A stretch of DNA of 64,000 nucleotides, from contig NZ_UFQC01000036.1 in the NCBI RefSeq assembly GCF_900496975.1, positions 1-64,000 on the forward strand, given 5' to 3'. Source of the DNA: Achromobacter veterisilvae (GTDB taxonomy: Bacteria > Pseudomonadota > Gammaproteobacteria > Burkholderiales > Burkholderiaceae_B). The stretch's first letter is position 1, and each line of letters starts with the position of its first letter. Both the position numbers and the translations under genes were made by a program. Below, one piece after another: positions 11,563 to 20,552 of the stretch. Below the pieces are notes generated by a model that was given only the letters and a program-made list of their open reading frames with translations, was not told where the DNA came from and made no database searches.

Positions 11563-12576
11563 ATGGCCGCCAATAAAGACACGCTGACGCTGCCCAGCGG
11601 CCGGGTCATCAGCCGGGCCACTGCGGATGCAGCCGCGGACTGGCTCACCCTGCTGATGTCCGAAGAGGCTGGCGACGAGCAGCAACGCCAATGGCGCCAA
11701 TGGCGCCAGGCGCATGTCGACCATGAGGCCGCCTGGCAGCACGTCGAATCCGTCATGGGCCGGATGAAATCGCTGGAGCGCGCGCCGGCTTACGCGGCCT
11801 TGTCGTCCTACGTCGTGACCGATCAGCCGCCCTCCACCGCCCGTCGACGGGTCACCCGAATGCTCCTGTGGGGAGGGATAGCCACCGGCGCCGGGCTGCT
11901 CGCTTCGCGCACTGACACCTGGCAGGCCCGCACGGCCGACTACCGCAGCAACACAGGTGAGCAACGCGACTTCACACTAGAGGACGGTACCCGGCTGACG
12001 CTGAACACGGATAGCGCGGCAAATGTGCGCTTTGATGCGAACCAGCGCCGAATCCTGCTGGCGGCGGGCGAGATCATGATTGCGACTCGCCACGGGCCGG
12101 GGCTGGCCGATCCGCGGCCACTGTCGGTGGTGACCGCGGAAGGCAGCATCCGTTCGCTGGGTACACGGTTCACCGTAAGGCAGCACGCTGGACGGACCAG
12201 TGTGGCGGTTCTGGAAAGCGCAGTGGAAGTCTCTCCTTGGGCCGGGTCCGGCAGTGCGAGCGTGCTGCACGCCGGCCAGCAGACCCAGTTCAGCCGCGAT
12301 GCCGTCGAGGCGCCGCGCTCGATTAGTGAGCAGACCGACGCATGGACGCGGGGTCAGCTCGTGGCTGACGAGCAGCGGCTGGCCGAGTTCGCTGCCGAAC
12401 TGGATCGCTATCGGACGGGCGTGCTGCGCGTCGATCCGCAAATCGCGGGGCTGCGCCTTTCGGGTGTCTTTCCCTTGGCGGACACGGACCGGATCCTGGC
12501 TACGCTGCCCAGCGTGCTGCCGGTACGCGTGCAATGGCGCACCCGTTTCTGGGCGACGATCGTACCGGCCGATTGA
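11563..12576 (+). CDS. FecR-family anti-sigma factor / sigma regulator
   Basis: The 337-residue protein starts with a cytoplasmic domain (DUF4880-like, AADWLTLLMSEEAGDEQQRQW...HVDHEAAWQHVE). A single hydrophobic segment lies near residues 104-116 (LLWGGIATGAGLLA), and the periplasmic FecR domain follows (GEQRDFTLEDGTRLTLNTDS...ILLAAGEIMI...SIRSLGTRFTVRQ). It should hold the sigma factor inactive until the loaded receptor's signalling domain contacts the periplasmic part. A small in-frame repeat (QWRQWRQ) is visible near residue 44. It lies in the canonical sigma / anti-sigma / receptor order. Confidence 0.93.
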   Translation: MAANKDTLTLPSGRVISRATADAAADWLTLLMSEEAGDEQQRQWRQWRQAHVDHEAAWQHVESVMGRMKSLERAPAYAALSSYVVTDQPPSTARRRVTRMLLWGGIATGAGLLASRTDTWQARTADYRSNTGEQRDFTLEDGTRLTLNTDSAANVRFDANQRRILLAAGEIMIATRHGPGLADPRPLSVVTAEGSIRSLGTRFTVRQHAGRTSVAVLESAVEVSPWAGSGSASVLHAGQQTQFSRDAVEAPRSISEQTDAWTRGQLVADEQRLAEFAAELDRYRTGVLRVDPQIAGLRLSGVFPLADTDRILATLPSVLPVRVQWRTRFWATIVPAD

Positions 12577-12679
12577 GGCCTGGCAAAAAAATTTCTCGAA
12601 TTGACTGCCCGATTGGCGTGCTCGCGGCACCTACCTGAGAGGGACCGGAAATTTCGGAGGTCCAATCCAGAGGAAGAAC

Positions 12680-15211
12680 ATGCCGAACCAGCACCGCGCC
12701 CACGATTCGGAGCGCCCCTATCCATCGTCTACAGCGCTTGCCGCCCTGGCGCTGACTGTCGCCCTCGTGGCCGGCGCTCCGGCCGCCGTGCTGGCGCAAG
12801 GCGCCACGCCTGCTGCAGCAGGGACCGCCACGGTCGACTTCAGGATTGCCGCCGGGCCGCTGGCTCCAGCTCTGCGTCAGTTGGCCAGCACGGCCAACAT
12901 CATGTTGACCTTTACCGCCGAGCAAACCAAAGGCAAGCGCACGGCCGGCGTGAACGGCCGCCATCCCGCCGCCGGCGCGCTGAGCCTTTTGCTCGCAGGT
13001 AGCGGCCTGCGGGCCGTGCAACTGGACAATGGCGCGTTCGTGCTGCGAGTCGACGAAACGCTCGCGCCCGTCGCATCCGACGCCGCCACGCTGCCCATGG
13101 TCACGGTAACCGGCACAACGGTGGCCGACGGCACTACCGAGGGCACCGATTCGTACACCACCAGCAGCATGAGCACGGCCACCCGGCTCAACCTGTCCAT
13201 GCGCGAGACGCCGCAGTCGGTCACCGTCATTACCAACGAACTCATCAAGGATCAGAACCTGCAGACGATCAACGACGTGGTGCAGGCTGCCCCCGGTCTG
13301 ACGTACCGACGCTTCGGGCCGGAGCGCGCTTCCTTTTATGCGCGCGGCATGTATGTGGACAACATCATGTTCGACGGCCTGCCCGTGAGCCTGGACAGCT
13401 CTAACCTGTCGCAGGACCTGTTGTCCACGGATATGGCTATCTATGACCGCGTGGAGATCGTGCGTGGCGCCACCGGACTGGTGCAGGGCGCAGGGAATCC
13501 GTCGGCCGCCATCAACCTGGTGCGCAAGCGGCCGACCGATGTGCCGCAGGTATCCGCCGACGTGAGCGCCGGCAGTTGGGACCACTATAGAGCCGAGTTG
13601 GACGCCTCCGGGCCGCTATCCAAGGACGGCAGCCTGCGCGGCCGCGCCGTGATCGCCACTCAGGATTACGGAAGCTACAAGCGCGGCGAAGACAGCAGTG
13701 GCCAGACCTTTTACGGGATCCTGGAAAAGGATCTGACTGCCTCCACGACGCTCACGCTCAGCGCGCTGCATCAAGAGAGCAGGCTGCACGGCAATGGCTT
13801 CACCGGTTTGCCCGTGGCCCGCGACGGCAGTGATCTGGATCTGCCTCGCTCCACCTCGTATGCCAATGATTGGGAACATTGGAACAAGAACACCACCTCG
13901 GCATTCGTGGGGCTCGACCACCGATTCGGCAATGGGTGGCGGACACATCTCTCGGCCTATTACGCGCAGGCCGAGGTCGACATGCTGGGTCATTACCTCA
14001 ATTACAACGTCGCCACCGATAAATACCGCCAATTAGGCGCGCGCAACGCCCATAAGGAAAAGCAGAGCAGCGTGGACCTGTATGCCAACGGTCCCTTTGA
14101 ATTGCTTGGCCGCACGCATGAGCTGGTACTGGGAGCCAGCTACCGCAACATCGATTTCGACGGCAGCAGCCGCCAAGGCGTGGTTCTCTACGACAACCTC
14201 GATCTCCACGACTTCGACCCGAGCGCCGTCGCCAATCCCAACATCCCGCTGCGGGACTGGATGGACGCCGACATCACCCAGCAGAGCTTATACGCCACGA
14301 CCCGCCTGAACCTGGCCGATCGGCTGAAACTGATATTGGGCGGACGGTTGGACTGGTTCGACTACAACGACACCGTCAACACGTATCCGAGCTTTACCGC
14401 CAATACGCCATCCGTCAGTGCGCATAACCGCTACCGCATCAATAACCAACTGACAAAGTACGCCGGCATCGTCTACGACTTGAACGACCAGCATTCGGTC
14501 TACGTCAGCTACACGGACATTTTCAAGCCTCAAAATTACATGGATGCCAGCAACAACCTGCTGGATCCGGTGATCGGGAAAAACTATGAAGTCGGTATCA
14601 AAGGCGAATACTTCGATGGCGCGCTGAATGCCTCGGCAGCATTGTTCCGCATGGACCAGAAAAACCGTGCCTTCCGCAGCACCGATCAGACCCAATGCGC
14701 CGGCTACCCGACTGTCGCCTGCTATTCGGCCGCAGGCGAGGTGCGCAGCCAGGGCGTGGAGTTTGAGTTGCAGGGCGCCATCACCCCCAACTGGCAGGTG
14801 AGTCTGGGCTACACGGTGGCCATTGCGCGCTATCGCAAGGATGCGAATCCCGACAATGTGGGCGAGTTGTTCGACACAGACACGCCGCGACACCTGTTCA
14901 AGCTGTCGACGATGTACCGGCTGTCTGGCGCCCTGCAGGGCTGGCGCGTCGGCGGCTCGGTCTACCGCCAGGGCTCCATTTACAACGAGGGCACCACGAG
15001 CGGCGTGCCATTCCGCATCACCCAAAACGCCTACACCCTGGCCGACTTGGTGGTGGGCTGGCAGGCGACGCCGAAACTGGACGTGCAGCTCAACATCAAC
15101 AATATCTTCGACAAGAAGTACTACAACGCGCTGTCCGGCAATGTGAGCTTTCCGAGCAACGTCTATGGCGAGCCGCGCAACGTGACGCTGTCGGCACGCT
15201 ACCAGTTCTGA
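12680..15211 (+). CDS. TonB-dependent siderophore receptor with STN signalling domain
   Basis: An 843-residue outer-membrane transducer. After the signal peptide (cleavage near VLAQ) comes an STN domain (VDFRIAAGPLAPALRQLAST to about residue 130), then the plug (RETPQSVTVITNELIKDQNL; VEIVRGATGLVQGAGNPSAAINLVRKRP) and a 22-strand barrel ending in aromatic NVTLSARYQF, as needed for barrel insertion. The STN domain and the FecI/FecR genes upstream identify a cell-surface-signalling receptor of the FpvA/FoxR type. The siderophore is unknown. AGAGGAAG precedes the ATG. Confidence 0.95.
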   Translation: MPNQHRAHDSERPYPSSTALAALALTVALVAGAPAAVLAQGATPAAAGTATVDFRIAAGPLAPALRQLASTANIMLTFTAEQTKGKRTAGVNGRHPAAGALSLLLAGSGLRAVQLDNGAFVLRVDETLAPVASDAATLPMVTVTGTTVADGTTEGTDSYTTSSMSTATRLNLSMRETPQSVTVITNELIKDQNLQTINDVVQAAPGLTYRRFGPERASFYARGMYVDNIMFDGLPVSLDSSNLSQDLLSTDMAIYDRVEIVRGATGLVQGAGNPSAAINLVRKRPTDVPQVSADVSAGSWDHYRAELDASGPLSKDGSLRGRAVIATQDYGSYKRGEDSSGQTFYGILEKDLTASTTLTLSALHQESRLHGNGFTGLPVARDGSDLDLPRSTSYANDWEHWNKNTTSAFVGLDHRFGNGWRTHLSAYYAQAEVDMLGHYLNYNVATDKYRQLGARNAHKEKQSSVDLYANGPFELLGRTHELVLGASYRNIDFDGSSRQGVVLYDNLDLHDFDPSAVANPNIPLRDWMDADITQQSLYATTRLNLADRLKLILGGRLDWFDYNDTVNTYPSFTANTPSVSAHNRYRINNQLTKYAGIVYDLNDQHSVYVSYTDIFKPQNYMDASNNLLDPVIGKNYEVGIKGEYFDGALNASAALFRMDQKNRAFRSTDQTQCAGYPTVACYSAAGEVRSQGVEFELQGAITPNWQVSLGYTVAIARYRKDANPDNVGELFDTDTPRHLFKLSTMYRLSGALQGWRVGGSVYRQGSIYNEGTTSGVPFRITQNAYTLADLVVGWQATPKLDVQLNINNIFDKKYYNALSGNVSFPSNVYGEPRNVTLSARYQF

Positions 15212-16416
15212 TGCGCGGCGGCATGCGTGGCGCGATGGTGGTGCTGCACCGCTGGTGCGGCCTGTTCATCGCGGGTTTCCTGTTCGTCGCCGGCTTGACC
15301 GGCGCCGTGATCGCCTGGAATCACGAACTCGACGAGTGGGCCAATCCCAAGCTGTACGTGGCCGCCTCCGGCGCGGCAGCCAGTGCGCTTGCTCCTTTGG
15401 AGTTGGCGCGCCGGATCGAGGCGGCTGATCCGCGCTTGCGGGTCAGCTTTGTGCCGCTAACGCTGGAGCCAGGCCATACGGCGATGCTGGGTGTCGCCGC
15501 GCGCATCGATCCCGCCACCGGCGCGCCGTACGTCCTCGGCTTCAATCAACTGGCTGTGGACCCGGCCACCGGCCAGATCCAGGGGCAGCGGCAGTGGGGC
15601 CAAATATCGCTGTCGCGCGAGAACTTGCTGCCCTTTCTCTACAAACTGCACTACACCATGCACATTCCCAAAGGCTGGGGCATCGAATTCGGAGTGTGGC
15701 TGATGGGTGTGGTGTCGGCGGTCTGGATTGTCGACTGCTTCCTGGCGCTCTGTATCTCATTTCCCAATGTGCGCAACTGGCGTAAGTCGCTGAGCTTCCG
15801 GCTGCGCCAGGGCGGCGCCAAGCTCAATTTCGACGTACATCGCTCGGGCGGCGTGTGGGTATGGGGTCTGCTGCTGATGCTGGCCATGACCTCGGTGTCG
15901 CTGAACCTGGGAACGCAAGTGATGCAGCCGCTGGTGTCGGTTTTCTCGTCGCTCACGCCCTCCCCGTTTCAATCGCGCCAGGGCAGCCGCGAGCGGGAGC
16001 TGGCCGACCCGCTGCTACGTCGCGAGCAGGCTATCGCGGCAGCCGAGGCCGAGGGCCGCCGCCGAGGCTGGACCACTCCCGCCGGGTCTCTTTTCTATGC
16101 GCAGCGCTTCGGCATTTATGGCGTGACGTTCTACACGCCGGAAGATGACCGGGATGAGAACGGCATGGGAAACAACGTGCTTTACCTGGACGGGAACACG
16201 GGTACGGTCGTCGGCGAAAAAGTGCCGGGCCAAGGCACCTGGGGCGACGTCTTCATGCAGGCCCAGTTGCCGCTGCACTCCGGCCGGCTGCTGGGCACGC
16301 CGGGGCGCGTGTTGATGTCGTTCATGGGGATTTTCGTTGCGACGCTGAGCGTGACCGGCCTGGTGATCTGGCTACGCAAACGGCGGGCACGGACGGGGCA
16401 CAGGTTGCGGTCATAG
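15211..16416 (+). CDS. PepSY-associated transmembrane protein (PiuB/ferric-reductase-like)
   Basis: The 401-residue inner-membrane protein starts within the receptor's stop codon (one-base TGATG overlap). It has about four membrane segments (near residues 14-36, 150-175, 200-220 and 370-390) and periplasmic PepSY-type regions. Histidines near membrane edges (VLHRWCG, KLHYTMH, FDVHRSGG) resemble haem-ligand positions in PepSY ferric reductases. In iron loci such proteins are thought to help release iron from siderophores by reduction; that role is inferred here from family and context. Confidence 0.87.
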   Translation: MRGGMRGAMVVLHRWCGLFIAGFLFVAGLTGAVIAWNHELDEWANPKLYVAASGAAASALAPLELARRIEAADPRLRVSFVPLTLEPGHTAMLGVAARIDPATGAPYVLGFNQLAVDPATGQIQGQRQWGQISLSRENLLPFLYKLHYTMHIPKGWGIEFGVWLMGVVSAVWIVDCFLALCISFPNVRNWRKSLSFRLRQGGAKLNFDVHRSGGVWVWGLLLMLAMTSVSLNLGTQVMQPLVSVFSSLTPSPFQSRQGSRERELADPLLRREQAIAAAEAEGRRRGWTTPAGSLFYAQRFGIYGVTFYTPEDDRDENGMGNNVLYLDGNTGTVVGEKVPGQGTWGDVFMQAQLPLHSGRLLGTPGRVLMSFMGIFVATLSVTGLVIWLRKRRARTGHRLRS

Positions 16417-16429
16417 GCGGCACTGCTGG

Positions 16430-17051
16430 TAATCGCTCTGCACCCTGCTGAGCGAAAAGCCTGCCGGCCTTCCTGATCGAACAGCGTCCACGCGATCGCG
16501 AGGTCACAGGCGGGATCACCCACCGCCGCGCATCCAAAATCAATGACGGCGTGCAGCTTTCCCTCCTTGACCAGCAAGTTCCCTGCGGTGACATCCCCAT
16601 GGACCCAGAGGCGCACCGTCCCAGGAAGCGCCCAACGCCGCCATATCCGCAATCCCCCCATCGCAAGCCGACTCGCCGTCCAGCCAACCATAGACCGACC
16701 AGGGCCCCGGATAGCCGGCCGCCGGAGCCCCCAGGGCAATCGGCGCGGGGATAGGCAAGGACAACTGGGCGGCCAGTTTCGGGAGCCAGGCCTGCTCCTT
16801 TATGACTTGATCGACGTAGGCGGGCGCACTGGGGAGTCTCACCAGTGTGTCGCCACCCAGCCGAAAAGTTCGATTGTCCCAGCCGCCGGGCAATACAGGG
16901 GTAACGGGCAAATCGCGCCATTGAGGAAACTGCTGCGCGATGAGCTGTCGGACCAGATGGGTGTCGATAAACGGAACGGGCTTTTCTTGCGGCGAGACCG
17001 CTGTACCTCGACCAAATTGTCCGAGAAATCGGAGTCAATTCGGTCTGGCAT
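16430..17051 (-). pseudogene. Remnant of an aminoglycoside/macrolide phosphotransferase-family (APH) gene
   Basis: Pieces of an APH-fold kinase appear in different minus-strand frames. The start MPDRIDSDFSDN (ATG at 17051) is in one frame; FIDTHLVRQLIAQQFPQWRD and LPVTPVLPGGWDNRTFRLGG to WSVYGWLDGES (about 16970-16680) are in a second; and the catalytic loop LWVHGDVTAGNLLV with VIDFGCAAVGDPACDLAIAW (about 16610-16480) is in a third. Some 60-70 residues expected between the N-lobe and HGD loop are missing, and the C-terminus degrades after FDQEGRQAF. At least two frameshifts and one internal deletion make it non-functional. It is convergent with the PepSY gene. Confidence 0.85.
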
Positions 17052-17058
17052 CTTTATT

Positions 17059-18261
17059 TCACACGATCGCTGCTTTAGGATCCTCAACCGAAACGCTGTC
17101 AAAAACCTCGGCTGATTCGATCCGGTTGCGTCCCGCCGCCTTTCCTCTATACAGAGCAGCGTCGGCCTGCCGAAGCGCATCCTCCAGGTCATGCGCGCCA
17201 TGGAACGGTGGTGAAATTCCAATGGTGACCGTACAGCGCAGTACATTGCCAGAACCCGCCACTTTGATTGCCTGGCTTTCAACGCTGGCACGCAGACGTT
17301 CCGCCAAGTGGATTACACGGTCACCGTCAGCTTCCAGGAAGACAGCCACAAACTCTTCCCCGCCAATACGACCTGTCAAGTCGTCGCGACGAACCGTGGA
17401 ACGGAGTATGTCTGCGACCTGGCATATCACTTCATCGCCGGCTTGATGTCCATAGGTGTCATTGATTCGCTTGAAATGGTCGACATCCAACAGTAGCAAG
17501 CGAGCCGGTCCGGCATTCCGAGAATTGAAAGACTGGGTCAGCGCATCCAGGAGCCCCCTGCGATTAAGCAGGTCTGTCATGGGATCGCGCGCCGCCATAT
17601 TGCGCAGACTATCCGTCAGCCGTCGCAGTACTAGCCAGACGATGGAAGGTGGCACTATGGTAGCCAGGGTCGACATGTAGATGTAGAAGATCATTTGAAA
17701 TCGACTATCCATGTGCAGCGCATCCAGGCCGCCATCTACGATTTTCAAGAACTTCAACGCGTTCAGAATACAGATTCCGCCAATCAGAAGCGCAAAAAAG
17801 AACATCTCGCCGTACAAGTCTTTTGCGAAAGTGCGAACGCCATAGATCACGGTTATGGTCATTACAAAGAAAAGCACGCTGGCCATCGCCGCAAGCATTG
17901 CGTAACGCGCGGTGGGCCCTGCGCTCCATTGCACCAGGCATTGCGCAATGCCATAAGCCACGGAAAAGATAATCAACGAACGCCACAATCGAACTTGACG
18001 CCCAAAGAAGCGCATGGCACCTAGCCAATAGGCGATCGGGGCAGCCAGCGTGAGGGTGTGGTTGACGACGCTCATCACGCTCCAGGCGGGTCCTCCTTCA
18101 ACCAGTTGCAGAATATAGGCCAAGGCCAGCAGGAGATTGCCCGCGGCGAAAAAATCCATCCCCATCCTGTTGCCGGGCAAGCGGCGGCTAATCAGTAAAA
18201 ACATGACCGAAAAGCACAATAGATGTGCACACAACATGGCAACGAGAGTGGATGCAACCAT
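17059..18261 (-). CDS. Membrane-anchored GGDEF diguanylate cyclase
   Basis: The 400-residue protein has about six or seven hydrophobic segments in residues 1-215, forming a membrane sensor of no recognised named type, followed by a GGDEF domain (from DPMTDLLNRRG). The active site is GGEEF at 300-304 and an intact product-inhibition I-site RRDD lies at 291-294, five residues upstream. It should therefore make cyclic di-GMP from two GTP and be feedback-controlled. The gene stands alone and ends 8 bp from the pseudogene start. The signal it senses is unknown. Confidence 0.94.
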   Translation of the reverse strand: MVASTLVAMLCAHLLCFSVMFLLISRRLPGNRMGMDFFAAGNLLLALAYILQLVEGGPAWSVMSVVNHTLTLAAPIAYWLGAMRFFGRQVRLWRSLIIFSVAYGIAQCLVQWSAGPTARYAMLAAMASVLFFVMTITVIYGVRTFAKDLYGEMFFFALLIGGICILNALKFLKIVDGGLDALHMDSRFQMIFYIYMSTLATIVPPSIVWLVLRRLTDSLRNMAARDPMTDLLNRRGLLDALTQSFNSRNAGPARLLLLDVDHFKRINDTYGHQAGDEVICQVADILRSTVRRDDLTGRIGGEEFVAVFLEADGDRVIHLAERLRASVESQAIKVAGSGNVLRCTVTIGISPPFHGAHDLEDALRQADAALYRGKAAGRNRIESAEVFDSVSVEDPKAAIV

Positions 18262-18589
18262 AACCTTGACGTGGAGAGATGCGAAAACTCCTGCACTGGA
18301 GCTGCCGAACCATAGGCAGCGACATTAACCAGGGAAACTCGAGCCAGGTCAAGTGCAACGTGCGACTTGATTGAGGTTGGAATCAAGCCCAAATCGGCAC
18401 GCGCCGGTGAAATGACGCGGATAAATTCTCAGGGCGTGATTCCCCTATGGCGCAATCTATGGAGGACGGCCACTCGCCGATAAGAGACCATGCGGCAGTT
18501 ATCGACCTTCGCAATCTCGGCAGTAGTCGCCAACCAGACCATCTACTCTCCGACAGCCCGTTCCAGGGGCAGGGTAAAATTCGCGCCCC
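18262..18589. other. Intergenic region between divergent GGDEF and RlmN-like genes
   Basis: 328 bp without a convincing gene. The only structure noted is an inverted repeat with arms CTTGATT (18366-18372) and AATCAAG (18381-18387) around an 8-base loop. It lacks a T-tract on either side. The promoters of both flanking genes should be here, but no strong -35/-10 pair stands out. Confidence 0.35.
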
Positions 18590-19645
18590 ATGCGCTACTC
18601 CGACTTCGACCAACGCCTCGCCGCTCTCGGCGCCCTGCCCGTCCATCGCGGCCGCATCGTGCGCGTCTGGCTGAAAGGGCAAGCCCTCGACACCGGCACG
18701 CGACGGCGAAGCTCCGAGCACTTTCTGCCTCTCGCGCTGCGCGACGCCGTGCCCGCCTTGACGGCGGAACTGGACGGCCTCGCCCGCGTCCGCTCCGAAC
18801 ACGCCGGCAACGACGGCTCGCGCTTGCTCGTCGAACTCGCCGACGGACAGATGGTGGAAAGCGTGCTGTTGCCGCGCGACGGACTCTGCGTCTCCACCCA
18901 GGTCGGCTGCGCGGTCGGCTGCCGCTTCTGTATGACAGGCAAGAGCGGCCTGATCCGCCAGGTCACGAGCATGGAAATCCTCGCCCAGGTCGTGCTGGCG
19001 CGGCGTCTGCGCACGGTGAAGAAAGTCGTCTTCATGGGCATGGGCGAACCGGCGCACAACCTCGACAACGTGCTCGAAGCCATCGACCTGCTCGGCACCG
19101 AAGGCAATATCGGCCACAAGAATCTCGTGTTCTCCACCGTGGGCGACCTGCGCGTGTTCGAAGCCCTGCCGCAACAACGCGTCAAGCCCGCGCTGGCGCT
19201 GTCGCTGCATACAACCAAAGCCGAACTGCGCGCGCACCTGCTGCCGCGCGCGCCGAAAATTGCGCCGAAAGAACTCATCGAACTGGGCGAGAGATACGCT
19301 CGCGACACCGACTATCCGGTCCAGTATCAATGGACGCTGCTCAAGGGCATCAACGACGGCGACGACGAACTCGATGCAGTCGTGCGTCTGCTCAAGGGCA
19401 AGTACGGCGTGCTCAACGTCATTCCCTTCAATAGTCTCGAAGGGGATGACTACCAGCGTCCCGATGCCGAGCGCATCCGCGAGATCGTCCGTTCTCTGCA
19501 AAGCCGTGGTGTGCTGACCAAGGTGAGAAATAGCGCCGGGCAGGATGTGGATGGCGGCTGTGGCCAGTTGCGCGCTCGGGCGGTTGGAGCGGCGCAGGTG
19601 GTCGAACTGCGGCGCAAGCGCACTACGAAGCCGGAAGCCGCCTAG
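18590..19645 (+). CDS. RlmN/Cfr-family radical SAM RNA methyltransferase
   Basis: A 351-residue radical SAM enzyme of the family that methylates C2 of A2503 in 23S rRNA (and A37 of some tRNAs). The iron-sulfur cluster motif is CAVGCRFC (CxxxCxxC). The two family-specific catalytic cysteines are also visible: one in RDGLCVSTQVG just before the cluster and one in DVDGGCGQL near the C-terminus. GEPAHNLDNVL is the SAM-binding GEP motif. The protein is a little shorter than E. coli RlmN (384). It may be the sole RlmN or a paralog; the window cannot tell. Confidence 0.88.
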   Translation: MRYSDFDQRLAALGALPVHRGRIVRVWLKGQALDTGTRRRSSEHFLPLALRDAVPALTAELDGLARVRSEHAGNDGSRLLVELADGQMVESVLLPRDGLCVSTQVGCAVGCRFCMTGKSGLIRQVTSMEILAQVVLARRLRTVKKVVFMGMGEPAHNLDNVLEAIDLLGTEGNIGHKNLVFSTVGDLRVFEALPQQRVKPALALSLHTTKAELRAHLLPRAPKIAPKELIELGERYARDTDYPVQYQWTLLKGINDGDDELDAVVRLLKGKYGVLNVIPFNSLEGDDYQRPDAERIREIVRSLQSRGVLTKVRNSAGQDVDGGCGQLRARAVGAAQVVELRRKRTTKPEAA

Positions 19646-19791
19646 ACCATGACCATCCGCCCCTAGCCGTGAGCAACCTTTTCGAGAATTCCGATCTCGA
19701 CCCTTTGCGGACTTCGACGCAGCAGAATTGAACGCCTCAAACTTGTCATCGGTTAGAGTACGGTGGTGCGATTTCCGAACTGGGACGTCCT

Positions 19792-20247
19792 ATGCTGCAA
19801 CTCTTCGACGCAATTTGGCCCAAGCTGTTCTCGATAGGTGTCGGGGCGATAGCAGTCGCCTCGTGGGAGCGCTTGCTGCACCCACTGCTTATCGAGTTGT
19901 TCACAGAAAAGACCAAGCTTCACCCACACTTTGTCAGCCATCTGAAATGGAATGACAACGACCCTCATAAGCTGTCGATGTCGATCAAGAAGCTGGGATA
20001 TGGCGTCACGGGGACACTTCGTTTTCTCGATGGCAAGCATAGCGGCAAGGAATACGCACTTAAAGGGCGGTATGACCACGGGCTGCTGACTTTCACCTAC
20101 GTCGCAACGGACGACCGGAGCAAGAGCCAAGGATCGGGGACATTCAAGCGCACCAAGGACGGAGAGGCCTTTGCTGGTTACTTCGCTTATGTGAGCCAAA
20201 GCAGCGGAAAAATCGAGACCGTCACCTCCGAGTTCGTGAAATCATAG
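19792..20247 (+). CDS. Hypothetical membrane-anchored small protein with beta-rich C-terminus
   Basis: A 151-residue protein that I do not recognise with confidence. Residues about 8-35 are hydrophobic (LFSIGVGAIAVASWERLLHP) and likely a membrane anchor. Residues 55-151 look like alternating beta strands and glycine turns (YGVTGTLRFLDGKHSGKEY, GYFAYVSQSSGKIETVTSEF), suggesting a small beta barrel. The layout resembles, without proving, membrane-plus-barrel proteins of some anti-phage effector families. It lies at the left edge of the lower-GC patch, upstream of a broken restriction gene. Confidence 0.6.
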   Translation: MLQLFDAIWPKLFSIGVGAIAVASWERLLHPLLIELFTEKTKLHPHFVSHLKWNDNDPHKLSMSIKKLGYGVTGTLRFLDGKHSGKEYALKGRYDHGLLTFTYVATDDRSKSQGSGTFKRTKDGEAFAGYFAYVSQSSGKIETVTSEFVKS

Positions 20248-20552
20248 TTTCACGGTTTACCCGCAGCGCGGGGCACGCATGATCCGGAGCCATTCTGCTC
20301 GAAAACGGTCACCGATAAGACGCCGGAACTGGCCTCCTCTCGTCGATGGCTGCTTCCGACCAATCCAGCCACTCAAGGAGTAGCCGCAAAGCAGTCCTTC
20401 AACAACGCACCTCGCCATTTGAGCATTGGCCTGGTCGGCATGGCTATTGCTTTTACAAAGCCATCTCAGCATATTTATTGTGTCAAATTAGACCACAAGG
20501 CTCAGACCTTACGGTATGGTTGAGTCTTCATTACATTAGATTTCAGACTCTC

